Origin: Rhineura floridana
Lineage: Eukaryota; Chordata; Lepidosauria; Squamata; Rhineuridae
Assembly (NCBI RefSeq): GCF_030035675.1
Contig: NC_084485.1
Location: 98,476,838-98,540,837 of the forward strand
Length of the DNA stretch: 64,000 bases
Reading direction: 5' to 3'
The notes beneath the pieces are model-generated. The model made no database searches. It was given only the letters and a program-made list of their open reading frames with translations, and was not told where the DNA came from. Positions 1 to 11,900 of the stretch are shown here, piece after piece (position 1 is the stretch's first letter; every line of letters begins with the position of its first letter). The translations under genes and the position numbers were made by a program.

Positions 1-136
1 AATGAGTAGTCTCCACAAATAAAAGATTCACAAGCACAGTAGGCTATTTCAGTAGCCTTAATTTATAATACATTCTGTATAACATCTCCTACTAGTATGG
101 GAAAGTCAATATCAAGACCCCAATCTAGCTCAATTT

Positions 137-206
137 ACCTGCAATCCTATTCCCACTTACCTGGGAGTAAGCCCCATTCTGAGTAGACATAGCTAGGATT
201 GTGCTT
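137..206. repeat. Short palindromic repeat, TGCAATCCTA family (partial)
   Basis: Reads TGCAATCCTATTCCCACTT...GTAGACATAGCTAGGATTGTG, the two ends being imperfect inverted copies. The same unit recurs at 1613, 5509, 34931, 55391, 55913 and 56301. It is a common squamate interspersed repeat of hairpin (MITE-like) structure; class not settled. Confidence 0.5.
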
Positions 207-1042
207 TAAGTCCTATTGTAAACAATGGAATTTTAAAAATAGTCTTGATTGACTAGTTTCATCAGGACTTGATCTCAATTAACTTGAGCTGGCCGTTTTG
301 GATGGTGGCTGATGCAACTCAGCTGCATAAATATCTCAGTATTGTCTACCTCCATAGCAAAGGGCCAGAAAAATATGGACTTGCTTTATCTATCTTAAAT
401 TACTCTTCCATGGAAGTTTGGCATTGCTCTATTTGATCCAAGAGAATGATGGACATAAAATTATTTTTAATTAAAAATTCCGTGGGTTGTATCAAGTCAT
501 GTCTCTCCACTGATGAAAAGGTATTTGATCCTGCAAAAGCTTCTGTGAGTAGAAGGGGGTGGGAGGTTATTTTCACTGATTGTCCTTTCTCTCTACAGCA
601 CCCCATGCTGCCTTCAAGTGCTGGTTCAAGGATCCCCCAACCCTGTGGAGGGGTGGAGGAGGCTGCAGAGTGAAGGGGGGATCTGTGGGAATCACTTTTC
701 CCCACTTTCAGCTCACAAAAGGCTCCTCTGGATCAAAGAGCCATCAGCAGAGGGGCACATCCTTTGCAATTTTAGGGAAAGTTTGAGGTCTTTAACAAAA
801 GTAAGGGAAAAACCAGATGTGTCAGTAAACACACTATCACTGAACATAATTTAGTGCCTTCTCTTTTCCTGTAATACATTGTAGGACTTTACTTATCCTA
901 CTCAACTGAGAAAACTCAGAATGCAATAATAGAAGATCAATTCAATTCGACATCTATAGAAGGAACAGATTAGATGCTTTTTCTTTTCTTTTTTGGAATT
1001 GTTCTTTTTAGTCCCAGCTTGGTTTAATAAAAAATTACCATT
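207..1042. other. Intergenic, nothing recognised
   Basis: No exon with splice sites, no RNA gene and no clear repeat. Short frames here overlap in several phases and lack any family signature. Confidence 0.5.
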
Positions 1043-1165
1043 TCATAGAATCATAGAATAGTAGAGTTGGAAGGGGCCTACAAGGCCATCGAGTCCAACC
1101 CCCTGCTCAGTGCAGGAATCCAAATCAAAGCATTCCCGACCGATGGCTGTCCAGCTCTGTCTTTA
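1043..1165 (-). mobile_element. CR1 LINE 3' end
   Basis: Starts with the terminal octamer repeat TCATAGAATCATAGAAT (antisense of the CR1 tail) followed by GAGTTGGAAGGGGCC and the CATCGAGTCCAACCCC block, the standard amniote CR1 3' UTR. Severely 5' truncated, no coding left. Confidence 0.85.
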
Positions 1166-1612
1166 GAATACTGAACTTCACAAGGATTAATCTAAAAGCA
1201 GAGAGTGAGGTTTTCAGCTATAATAGTAGAATACTTGCTAGGCTGTATCTATTACCACATGTGCAACCATACTATGCACAGGCTATACATAGCCCCAGAT
1301 CATAGACTTGGCTGTTTGGCCTGGAAAAATGTGTGTGCATATTCTCCTGCTGCTGGATTGCAAAGTGTCGCTAGAGGCATGGCATCTCGTTCAGTGCACA
1401 TGTAAAATTGTAAGCTGTAGCGATTTTATGTCGTAGTTGTTTGCAGCTGAATTTGTGGTGGACTACTTTGTGTTTAGCATTAGTTTCTAAACTTAAACTA
1501 CCTCCTTTGAGTAACAGAATTCAAATATTTGCTCACCAGCAGTTGAATTCAGAATTTTGCCCCTCTTGATTTTAATTATGAACTGAGTGTGTCTCTCTTG
1601 CATTTCACTTAC

Positions 1613-1702
1613 AATGCAATCCTATACATGTCTACTCAAAAGTAAGTTGAATTGAGTTCAGTTGTACTTACTCTCGTGTAAGTGTGTATAGGATTGTAGC
1701 CT
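1613..1702. repeat. Palindromic repeat, TGCAATCCTA family
   Basis: TGCAATCCTATACATG at the left and GTATAGGATTGTAGCC at the right are inverted copies around a GTAAGT...ACTTAC core. Complete copy. Confidence 0.65.
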
Positions 1703-4700
1703 TGGTATGGAATATTTAATTGATTTGAATATAATGCAGAGGAATTAATTATCTCTGCAAAGTCTATAAAATTGTATTTAGATGGGGTGAACATTATTGG
1801 AAAGTTCTTTTTTCTCAAACTGATGCTTATTGATTCATTGTCAGAAACCGACTTATGTTAAATATGTCCTTCCAATTAAAGGTTAAAGAGATGAAAAATG
1901 CAATTGTCCTTCATCTGTGAGTTTAAAGAACTGTTTCATTAATGAAAAATGTAACACAGAAATAGTACCTAGTCCACCAAGTGTTGCTCCTTGAAAACCT
2001 TATATTCATAGTTTAATTAGATTTTGACTGGAATATCACTTGGTAAGTTGTACAGTGTTTGGTAATCATCGGCAAAATCTACCCCTCCTTCTACACAACT
2101 TCCATTCATTTCAGTGGAGATTGTGTAAAATCGCAAGTGGTTCTTAAACAGCTTGTGCTCTGTATCGATTGCATGGCTATTTTCATTCGATTCAAAAGCA
2201 CTTAAGCTTGTATAACAACTTATGAATTGACACCATGATTTATTGTGGAATATGAATATGAATCATTTTATTACTGTCACAGACCACATATGAAAAAACA
2301 TACAGTATAAAAGATTAAAATACTTAAGAGACAATATCACCAGAATTGTGGAATATGTGATTTCACTTATTTAAAAAAATCATGAATATATTTATAAATG
2401 TTTTAATATTTCTCAGTGATCAGACTAAAACATTTTGTAGAATTAATGAAATGTTTCATTTTAACACTAATATAAAGTAAAAGTATTCTGTTTTCTTCAG
2501 TAACCATTTGCTTGGAATCACATACTTGTAAGCAATAGTAATGTTTTGCTTTACTGAGGATACGTAGGTCTGACTTTGGTTTTTCAGTTAGACTTGTCAG
2601 GGTCTAATCTATTTAATGTGTAAATGTACCTGTGCAAAGCAAATGCTGTCTAGAAAGAGGGGGGAAATTGCACTAATTTGTAAAAATGGTTTTACTCTTT
2701 CTTCAAGAAATATTCTTTTATATTCACATAAAAAACTTTTGACATTAATTTTGTGGGGTCTCATTATTTTATATATTGAACTAGTGGTTTGAGCTGTAGC
2801 CTTGTCAAACCCAGTGTGTACACCTAAGAGTTACAGCCTCATGTTTACCACACCCCCAAAAGTACACAACAGACTAATTAGTGAGAACTAAGGAAAATAA
2901 ATACTAGTTAGAGCCTCATAGACCAGCAATGTATCATTAACTGTAAAACCTGCTTCCTTTTTGTTTGATTCATGGATTCAGTTTCTTCAGAAGCTTTTAC
3001 AGATTAACTAAGCAGATAATAAAGAAGGGATGTTTTCTTGTTCCTGAATCAAACAAGATGGATTTATGGGAACTCTGCCACTGGATGATGCATGCATGAG
3101 GTCATTGGACCTATGGCTTGAGTGTGTACATGCACCTTCATCAATGCTATGTGACCTAGGCCTCTACAAGTTTGACGTAGCCAATGAACCCTTCCTCCCC
3201 AATCTGAAATGTGGATGGCTGGTTAAACAACAATCTAAAAAGGTTAAATATAGTTCAACTGGTGAAAGGGAAGCTTGTAAATAGCCAGCAACTTGTAGCT
3301 ACTGATCCTCTTCATTAAGTCACCATGACTCAGAATCTGATTGCAGTAAAACTTTTGCTCTTGAACCTGACTAGCTTGGCACTGCCTTGAATACGTTGCA
3401 CTAAAACCATTGGGGAGCAACTCACTGCAATGAGAAAGCTACTGTTACTAAAGATGCAGTTCTGTTGGGCAGGGCAGAACTTGCCACTTCCCAGTCAGTG
3501 CTATAGGAGGCATGTGGAAGCTTGCAAATGAATGGAGGAATAGGTGTAACTGCCACTGTTACCTTTGCACTGTAGACTGCATTCCAGCTATGCCAAATTG
3601 TCGGGTTTCTGCACACAAACATTTCCTTCATTCTTCAGGCAAGAAAGAGGAATTATCATAGTCGAAAGACACATTACAGTTAGGGAAAAGCACTTCAAGT
3701 CTAGAGAGCAGGGCCAGTGAGCAGTGTAGGCAAAAACCAAGGACTGCATAGAGATACCTGGAGAGCCGTATCCAGCCACATGGTGCAGGTCTTCCCTAGA
3801 GTCTGTAACCACATCTTTGAAACTTAGCCTTATTCAGGCATGCATTTTACGGATCTACAAGCAAACACACAAGGGAGAGAGGCATAAATTGCCAAGCTCC
3901 ACCCCTCAGCCACATTACTTTCACCCAGTTTACAGCCTTCCCCCAGTTTGGAGACAAAGGTATGAAGCATGGGCCCTCCTCTGCTTGTGTACTCCCCATG
4001 CAATTTAGAATCCTGCACGTCAAGTCAATCTTTATTTTCAGTCAACCAACCACAGTATTAAAAATAAGACTACTTGGTATCAGAAGCTATGGCAGACAGC
4101 AAAGCAGTTCAGTGGAATTAATTGCCATTCACAATCTTACAGGGTCTGGTCAAAATGGCCAAGTTCAAAACTTTGGCCACTTGCACAGTGGTTGCCTTAT
4201 CAGAACCCTCACGTAAAACAGTCAGAAGAAACTCAGAAGGGCAGCCTGGGAAAGACTGCACAATAGGATATATTAGATCTTTTCTAGAATCCTGCACAAT
4301 CTGAATTCTAAACCATGTAGGGAGCATCCACAAGTAGTAAAAAAATCTCCCTTCAACCCTCAAATGTGTGGAGGGCTGTAAGCTAGCTGAAAGTGATGCA
4401 CCTGTGGAGGCAGTGTTTGGTAACCATCCAGAACCCGGGGATCTGACTCCCCTGCCTTTCTTTCACTATCTGTGGACATCCACCTGCTGAAACAGAAGTC
4501 CCTGCTTGCCAAAACTGCTTCAAAAGCCCTTTTCAGGGCTCCACTACTTTTCCTGCTTTCCTCTGACCTTCGCTAGCCAAAGCAGAGATCCAAGAAGCCA
4601 TTTCAGAGCCTGCCTGCTGCATTTGCTGTTTTGCTGCCTGACCCAGGAGGTTCATTGTGCTCCAGTTCTACTTCCAGATTGCCCAGCAGGGTTGGGAAAG

Positions 4701-5001
4701 GTATGTCGCCTTCTAGCCTGTCTTCTGGAGGTCCGTTCCCTACAAATTGTAGCCTCCGCATGTGCTCCCTTTGCCTATCTTTGCTTGTGGGTATGACTGT
4801 GTTTCAGAAGCCATATTCTGGTCCTCTCTGCCCAGCTGTGATTGACTGACGCCCGGTCTGCAAAGTCAGCCTAGAGAGAGGGAGAGAAAAGGGCAAGCTA
4901 GTGTGCCTTCCTCAGCTGTGCTGAACCCTTCCCATCTCCTCTTATGCCTTTTGTGCTTGCTCCTTCATATGTGTGTGTGTGAGAGTTTAGTTATAATTAG
5001 A
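1703..5001. other. Intergenic, no gene recognised
   Basis: 1840-2790 is AT-rich and looks like unique or 3' UTR-like DNA. In human the 3' neighbour of CYP2J2 is HOOK1, but no HOOK1 coding exon was found here. 3000-4960 has no repeat or exon that I can name, only scattered short frames. Confidence 0.45.
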
Positions 5002-5007
5002 TTTATT
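5002..5007 (-). promoter_or_regulatory. Possible CYP2J polyadenylation signal
   Basis: AATAAA on the minus strand about 775 bp downstream of the CYP2J stop. A weaker ATTAAA lies at 5757-5752, only 25 bp after the stop. Which one is used cannot be decided from sequence. Confidence 0.2.
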
Positions 5008-5508
5008 CAGCTTATTCCCTCACACATGTTTTTACTGAGCTATCCCCAGTGATGTCAGTAGATCTACACTGTTACTGAGCTATTCCCCATTGGAGTGTTA
5101 AATGTGTATATTGATTCTGTGTGTGTATGCTCAAAAAATATCCCCATGTTTAAGATCTGTATGAGTGTAAGTTACTGGGTAAATCTGCCAAGACGCACTA
5201 TTGCCAATGTCTAAAGATCCTAATTGACAAGATGTCTAAGATCCTAATTCACAAGACGTGAATGTGAAACACACGTCTACAGAGGAGTCTTGCTAACAAT
5301 TTGACCATCTGTAGAACTGTCCTATAACTATCCTCTCAGTAAAATAGGGGACATTATTTCTGCTTTGTACTTTAAATACATTACAAGTCATTAATATATG
5401 TCTTAGACAGGCTAGACGTGACCTTTTCAAGCCTGTATGGGTAAGGAAAGAGAGGGGGGTGAAAGTAAAAGACTGGGAACAAGAGGTATAAAAGTCTTAC
5501 TGAACTAA

Positions 5509-5600
5509 GGCTGCAATCCTAACTCTAGTTACCTGAGACAAGTCCTATTGAATTCATTAGGACTTACGTCTGGGTAAACCTGGTTGGGATTACACTGTAG
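5509..5600. repeat. Palindromic repeat, TGCAATCCTA family
   Basis: GGCTGCAATCCTAACTC at the left pairs with GGTTGGGATTACACTG at the right. Same family as 1613-1702, more diverged. Lies just downstream of the CYP2J stop, so it may be inside the 3' UTR. Confidence 0.55.
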
Positions 5601-5781
5601 GTCCGTTTCCATCCCATGTACTAACCAAGGTCACTTTGAACAACTACTGGCATTAAGGGGGCAAGACATAACAACAGGACATTGTTAACTGTGGAACCAA
5701 GCGACAAGAAGAACAGAAACAGAGGCGATGCTAGCTGCTTATCTTTTTTTTTTTAATAGCAATGCCATAAAATGGGTTCCC

Positions 5782-5957
5782 TTAGCGACAGAATGCACAT
5801 ATTCGGTATGGCTGGGGGCTCACTGTAAGACCCATCCTAAAGTCAAGGTTTAACGTCACATCCTTTGGAGCCTGGAAAGTGAACTTCTGAAGTAGGGCAG
5901 TGAAGAAAAGAAAAAGCTCCACCCTAGCCAACTGCTCTCCAAGACAAACTCGTTTTC
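5782..5957 (-). CDS. CYP2J: CYP2J exon 9, haem-binding loop and C-terminus (residues 439-496)
   Basis: Acceptor CTTCTAG precedes 5957. The exon completes FSAG with [11 protein letters not shown], so Cys443 is the haem thiolate ligand. It ends with [19 protein letters not shown] and TAA at 5784-5782. The C-terminal FCR replaces the VPR-like ending of mammalian CYP2J2. Confidence 0.93.
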
Positions 5958-8900
5958 CTAGAAGAGAAGGAGAACAAGACCCATCTTAGTGGAGACCGTC
6001 TATGAAAGTGAACTGTGTTTTTGTAACAAGTCATTGCTACAACAACAGAAGCAGGAATGTAGCTCAACAGAACACTGACTGACCAGGAAACCAAATGCCT
6101 TTAAAAGTCACAGTCATTACACAATAAATTTGCAGGTCTGCCTGATCCATTTCATATTCAGGCAAATGGAAGCAGTGCACTGAACTGCTTTGATCAGGGT
6201 TTCTAGAACTTTGGAACATATGGGTTGCACTCAGTTAAGTCCTATTCGAAGCACTGGCAGCTGGTAGTTCCATGTCAGTGGGACAGTGGAATCCACTCTT
6301 GGTTTCAGTCCAAACTTTCAAGGAGTTCAGCGTCTTGGACACTTCCTTGAAAGTTTGGACTAAAATCCAGAATGGATTCCACTGCCCCACTGACATGGAG
6401 CCATTGGCCGCCAGAGTAGACCCTTTGAAATTAGTTAGTTAGTCATATCTGTTAACTACAGTGGGTCTACCTCGAGTAGCACTAGCATTGAATACTACCC
6501 CAAATGTTTCCATTACATGAAGTTCTATCTTCTAGATTCCCACTCCCATCTGAAAGACTTGGAGAGGTTAACAACAGATTTCACAAACACAAAACAGATC
6601 CAGCCAACCCCCACCCCGGGCAATAGGGGAAAAAAGCTTTAGGAAAATATAGATGTTTCTAGGGAGAGGAAATCCCATGATGATGTGTGGCAGTGGTGGG
6701 GGATTTCTTTTCAGGCCAAGGGCCACATTAATCCAGTGGAAAGCTGTTGGGGGCCACTTTCCAGCAGTGGGTAGACATAATCTCATACACAAACATACAG
6801 AGAGAGCATGACTCTTAAGTTGCTTTGAAACAGAAAAATTATAGTAAACAATAATAACAATAACAACAATAATAGCAGCTGGGAGGGGAGATGGAGAGCA
6901 AGGTTAAGAGGTGTGGGAGGCACTCAAAGGTAGCTGGAAGGAGGAAGAAATCACAAGGTGAATGGGTGGGAGAGGGAAGGCAAATGCTGACTTTCTGAGC
7001 TGTGTGTTGAAGAGGGGGCTCCCTTTCCCACTGTGCAGCACAGAAAACGACTATGTGGCCATGGAGAGGGCAGACTGCGAATGTTGCCATCTGGCCATGT
7101 AGAAAGGGAATCATTTCTGTCTCCGTTGTGAAATCCCTTAGAACACCTTTCTTTGTGCTTAGCTCTTCTGATTTGGAACACAGAGGATAACCTCAAGAGG
7201 AAACTTGCAGCCAAATTTAGAGCTTGTATTTTTACCCTCTCTTCCTGTGCATTTACAAATAGCTTGGCTCAGAGCATGGCAAGGAGATGTTCCAGGTGGA
7301 ACCAGGTTTGTAACAATACACCAGAGATTGCCAACCCAGCACCTGTGGGCCACCACTGCCACCTCCGGCACCTGTGAAAGGTCTCAGCAGACATCCCCTC
7401 AAAAATCCATGCTACGTGAGAGGGGGGAGAGTATGGACACACACCCTATGGCAGCCATTTTGTGGCTGGCACCATAGCGCTTTCTCAAAATCCCCTGCAA
7501 TACACAAAACTGTTAATAATACACCAGGCTTCCAGCATCCAAACCTCCACCAAATAGACACCGTTGCAACACTTATGAGAAGTCCATCCACTTTTGTTAC
7601 CTGCAGAGAATGGCAGGAATGCTTCCCTTTTCCTGAACTGACCATTCTCCAGGAAATGGCCAGGATTAAACACATCGGGTGTTTCCCACTCATCCTTGTC
7701 AAACAGCACTGATGTCAAGTTGAAGACCAAAACGGTTCCCTGACAAAGAAAAAGCAGATGAAAATGACAGAGAGCTCTTAGAGTATATTAAGCGATGCAC
7801 CTACAACAGTACTTAGCCTCTTAGATCCAAGAGCAACTCTTATCTGCCAACATATAGAGAAAGGATATGTTCTGACCAAGAAATTCGTTATTCATTATTA
7901 AGAAATTCATTAAACCACATTCCACAAAAGCACAGGTTTCTGCATGGCTTTTAAAATACATACTTGGCATGCCAGACTCTTTAGAAGTAGGTTTAGAAAC
8001 ACCAGGTACTGGCAGATTTCCAACCCACTTATTATCTGTTCAAACTGAGACAGTGGTTGGAGTCCAGTTTTGCAGAGGAGTTGGAAACCTAATCACTCCA
8101 TCCTCTCCAGATTATGGTGTGCCCCCCCACCCCAGAATACCCCCAAAGCTGCTTACAAAGCAGTAAGTCCTGATAACTCATGCAAGGAAGTTTGGCAAAA
8201 AATTCTCCCAGGAGTACTAGCCAAAGGAACTTAGATTTTTTTCATAATTCTCAGAACGTGTTTGCATATGGTTGGCATATGCTAGCCTTCTTGGTCTCCG
8301 ATGTCCTTGTGTAGGCACCTATACCCATCACGTCTAGAATTCCATAGAAGCAGAAGAGGAAAATAATGGGCATATCAAAACACCATGGCAGGAGGGGCCA
8401 GACCAACTGATGACAACTTAATGGTATGGTGCAGCTCAGTGTTTAGACCACAGATAGCCAACAAGGTGCCCTCCAGATGTTTTGGGCTACAACTCCCATC
8501 ATCCTTGACTGTTGGCCCTGCTGGCTGGTGCTGATGGGAGTTGAGTCCAACAACACCTGGAGGACACCATATTGGATATCCCCAATTTAGAATCTTGACT
8601 TTAAGATGCCAAAACTTTAAGGAAGAATAAAGAAATACAAGAAAGGTATATTTTCTTAACATTTACTTTGGGCAAATGAAACCCAGCCAGTGTTGTACCA
8701 GTAGTTGTCATCCGGGGAACATTCAGAGGCAAAATGTTGCTTATTCTTTGAACTTCATGAACAACTGCATTGGTATAGGGCATTCTGTCCCTGTCATCCA
8801 TCGCTGGCAGACGAGACTGACCAATCACAGAGTCTATTTCAGCTTGGACTCTCGCTACAAAAAAAAGAAAAAAGAATTTTTGCTATCAATCTAAGAAAAA

Positions 8901-11900
8901 ACCTGACAGGCAGGGTTTCTGTGAGAAATATGGGGCAATGTCAAGAATGATGAATGTGCAGTTGGCAACACACACTATTTTCATTGCTTGAGAAGAACGT
9001 GCTGCCGGGATAAGTGTTAACAACTTTGTGAAAGATCAGTTCAAAGAAGGGGGGACAGTGACCATGCCCAAAGTTCTTAACAGCTGCTGGCATCTACCCT
9101 TTCTCAGGCAGTTAGAATGCCTTTAGAATCCCCATATTGGAGGATGATTCAGACCTCATTAAAACCCTCGTTTAGAATAACCCCTCCCCCCAATCATGGA
9201 GAGTAAAGAACTCGGTGGCTATTCAGACACGCAGATGGATGGCCCAATCAAAGAAAACAACATCAACAGTCCTTAGGGCTACTCCATAAATCTGACACCG
9301 AAGGCAGCAACAGAACCACCATACCACTATGAACCTCTCCCCCTGCCCATATATCTTGTCCAGTAGGATCCCATGGTCAGTGCTATCAAAGACTACTGAG
9401 GGATCAAGCAGAATCAAAAGAGTCACACTCTCCTTGTTTCTATTCTGATAGAGACCATCCATCAGGGTGACCGAGGCTGTTGCAGTACCAAACCCTCAAA
9501 CATTGAAATGGGTCTAGATAACCTTCTTGAACCACCAACTTCTTGAGCACCTTGCCCAAGAAGGCAATTTGTTACAATTATTGCCCAGCTACCATCTTCT
9601 AGACTGAGAGGGTTTCTTCAGGAATGGATGTACAATCATATCTTACAAGGCAGCCAGTACCACTCCCTCTTATCCACCCCACCAACCCACTCTGGCTACA
9701 TGTAATTAGCCAAAATGTGCAAGGGCAAAGAATTCAGGTGGTTGGCCAAACCTCTCCAAGCACCTTGTTCACATCCTCAGGCCATACCAACTGAAACTGA
9801 TCCCACAAACTCAGACTACAGGTTGTACTTGCTACCTCCACCAGAACTTTACTAATACTTGCATCAGGGTCAGAGCAGATATAAGCAACATTATGCTCAA
9901 AATGTCAGGCAAATGTATCACAGCATACATCTTAGGAGTTCCACTACCACTCCAAGGTCTTGATGTAATAGCCTCTTCACCACCTAGAAAAGCTCTGCCA
10001 GACTGTTATTCAAGGCTACAATAGAACTGAATGGAAACTTAGCTGCCCTCAACATGGTTAGGACAAGTAGCGATAATCAAAATGATGATCTGGCTGAAAT
10101 TTCTTGTATTTTTCAGAACTATACCAACTGTTATTTCACCAGAGAAATTAAGAAGATGGCAAACTTTACTGCTTAAGTTTATCCACCAGGGCGCCTTCTC
10201 TGTTATCTTTTCGGCGCCAGGTAAAGACCTACCTCTTTGCCCAGGCATTTAAAAAATTTTAAAACTTGAATTTAAATTTGTAATTTTTTAATTATGTTTT
10301 ATTGTGTATTGTATTTACATCCACCTGTATTTTAACCTGTTTTATTATGCTGTACACCGCCCTGGGAGCTTATTGCTATAGGGCGGTCTAAAAATGTAAT
10401 AAAATAAATAAATAAATAATAAGTAGACCAAAATGCAGAGGCAGTGAATAATTTAAATATGTATCTATATTTAAACCGATTTGTGAAGTTCCTCAACATT
10501 TTAAGTTTCTGTCTATTTTTTTTAATGTATGTAATTGTTTTGCCGGTATCCATCTGAAGAAGCTGAGCTGGAAGAGAGGAAGTAATTCTCCCTTGTGGCT
10601 GTCAGTTAGATCAGCAAGTCCCAGCTTGAGAGTGAAAGAATGTGCAGCGGAACAAGCTAAGAACTTTGGGGAAAAGTATAATTTTGTATTTACTGTTTTA
10701 TTTCTATTTTTTGTGTTACTGATAAATAAATTTATAGATATGTATGAGAAATCCTTGTATAGGTGATTTAGATAAAACATTGTTAATGTTTTATGGTCAA
10801 GAAATTATATTTTATTTATCTCTGTCACTGCCTTTGTTGTGAGTCCCTTCAGAGACCCTGAATAAAGATTATATGGAAGAACATTAAGAACCTTCCTAAA
10901 ATACTTACATGTGCAGCCATATTCAATGCAAGACTTGTGCCATCTGCATTTTAGTTGTCTCCCTGCCTGTTCCACTACCACCATGTATACCAGGGAGCTA
11001 CCTGAGCTCTACAGTGAGGGAGAAGATCCAATTTATTACTGTCATCTGCATATGTGACCTGATAATCCACACTTGACCCCAAGGCCAGATTCCTCTACAG
11101 GAAACTAAGTGCACTTCCACTCAACACACACACACACACAATATGAAAATATCTTGAGCTCCCAGTTCTACTCTTGCGTCCCTAGAACACATTTCTATAC
11201 TCTACTGTGGAATTACCTTCTCGCCGATATTATTGGACCTAAAGTTAGAGGCAAAGAGTTATGTTAACAAAGCAACATAGCAGTATGGCATTGGGAACTC
11301 ATCAAAAAATTAAGTAATTAAAGAACAAATTACAGTTCCACCTTGAACTTCTGGATTAATGGCCATGTACAGCAAAGCCCAGCGCAGGGTTGTAGAAGTG
11401 GTTTCTGTTCCAGCAAAAAACAGATCCAGTGTTGAATACAGGAGGTTTTCCTCATGGAAACTGGAAGCCACAGACTCCTTAAAAACAAAGAAAATGCCCC
11501 GGTGTATTAACCCGTCATTAAAAACATTGTCCCTGTATTAGTCCTACTTGTCGAGTGATCACAATAGAATTAAAGATCTCTATTCCTGAAGAATGTCGAG
11601 GACCTAGCAGGATCAAATCAACAGCCTTGTGATTCACTGAAGCTAGGATAAAGTATGGGCTTGGGCTTGTCAAGGAAAGACTTCCAATCATTCCTGGTTT
11701 GGACTCCACAGCCCTGGTGAAGCTATATTCAGACAGACAGCTGAGATAATGGCAGATCATGTGATGCTTCTCCAGTGATGTTTTTTATTACATCAGATGT
11801 TTGCTCTGACACATCACAGAGAAGCAGTAAAATGTAGATAGTGGACAAGTGGTGAAGTGGTGAAGTGCCACCACCTGAAATACATGATTTCATATTCATA

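Noticed and set aside
1-5001. HOOK1 3' coding exons, expected next to CYP2J2 by human synteny
   Set aside because: No HOOK-like coding text was found on the plus strand. At most a 3' UTR could be present, which I cannot recognise.
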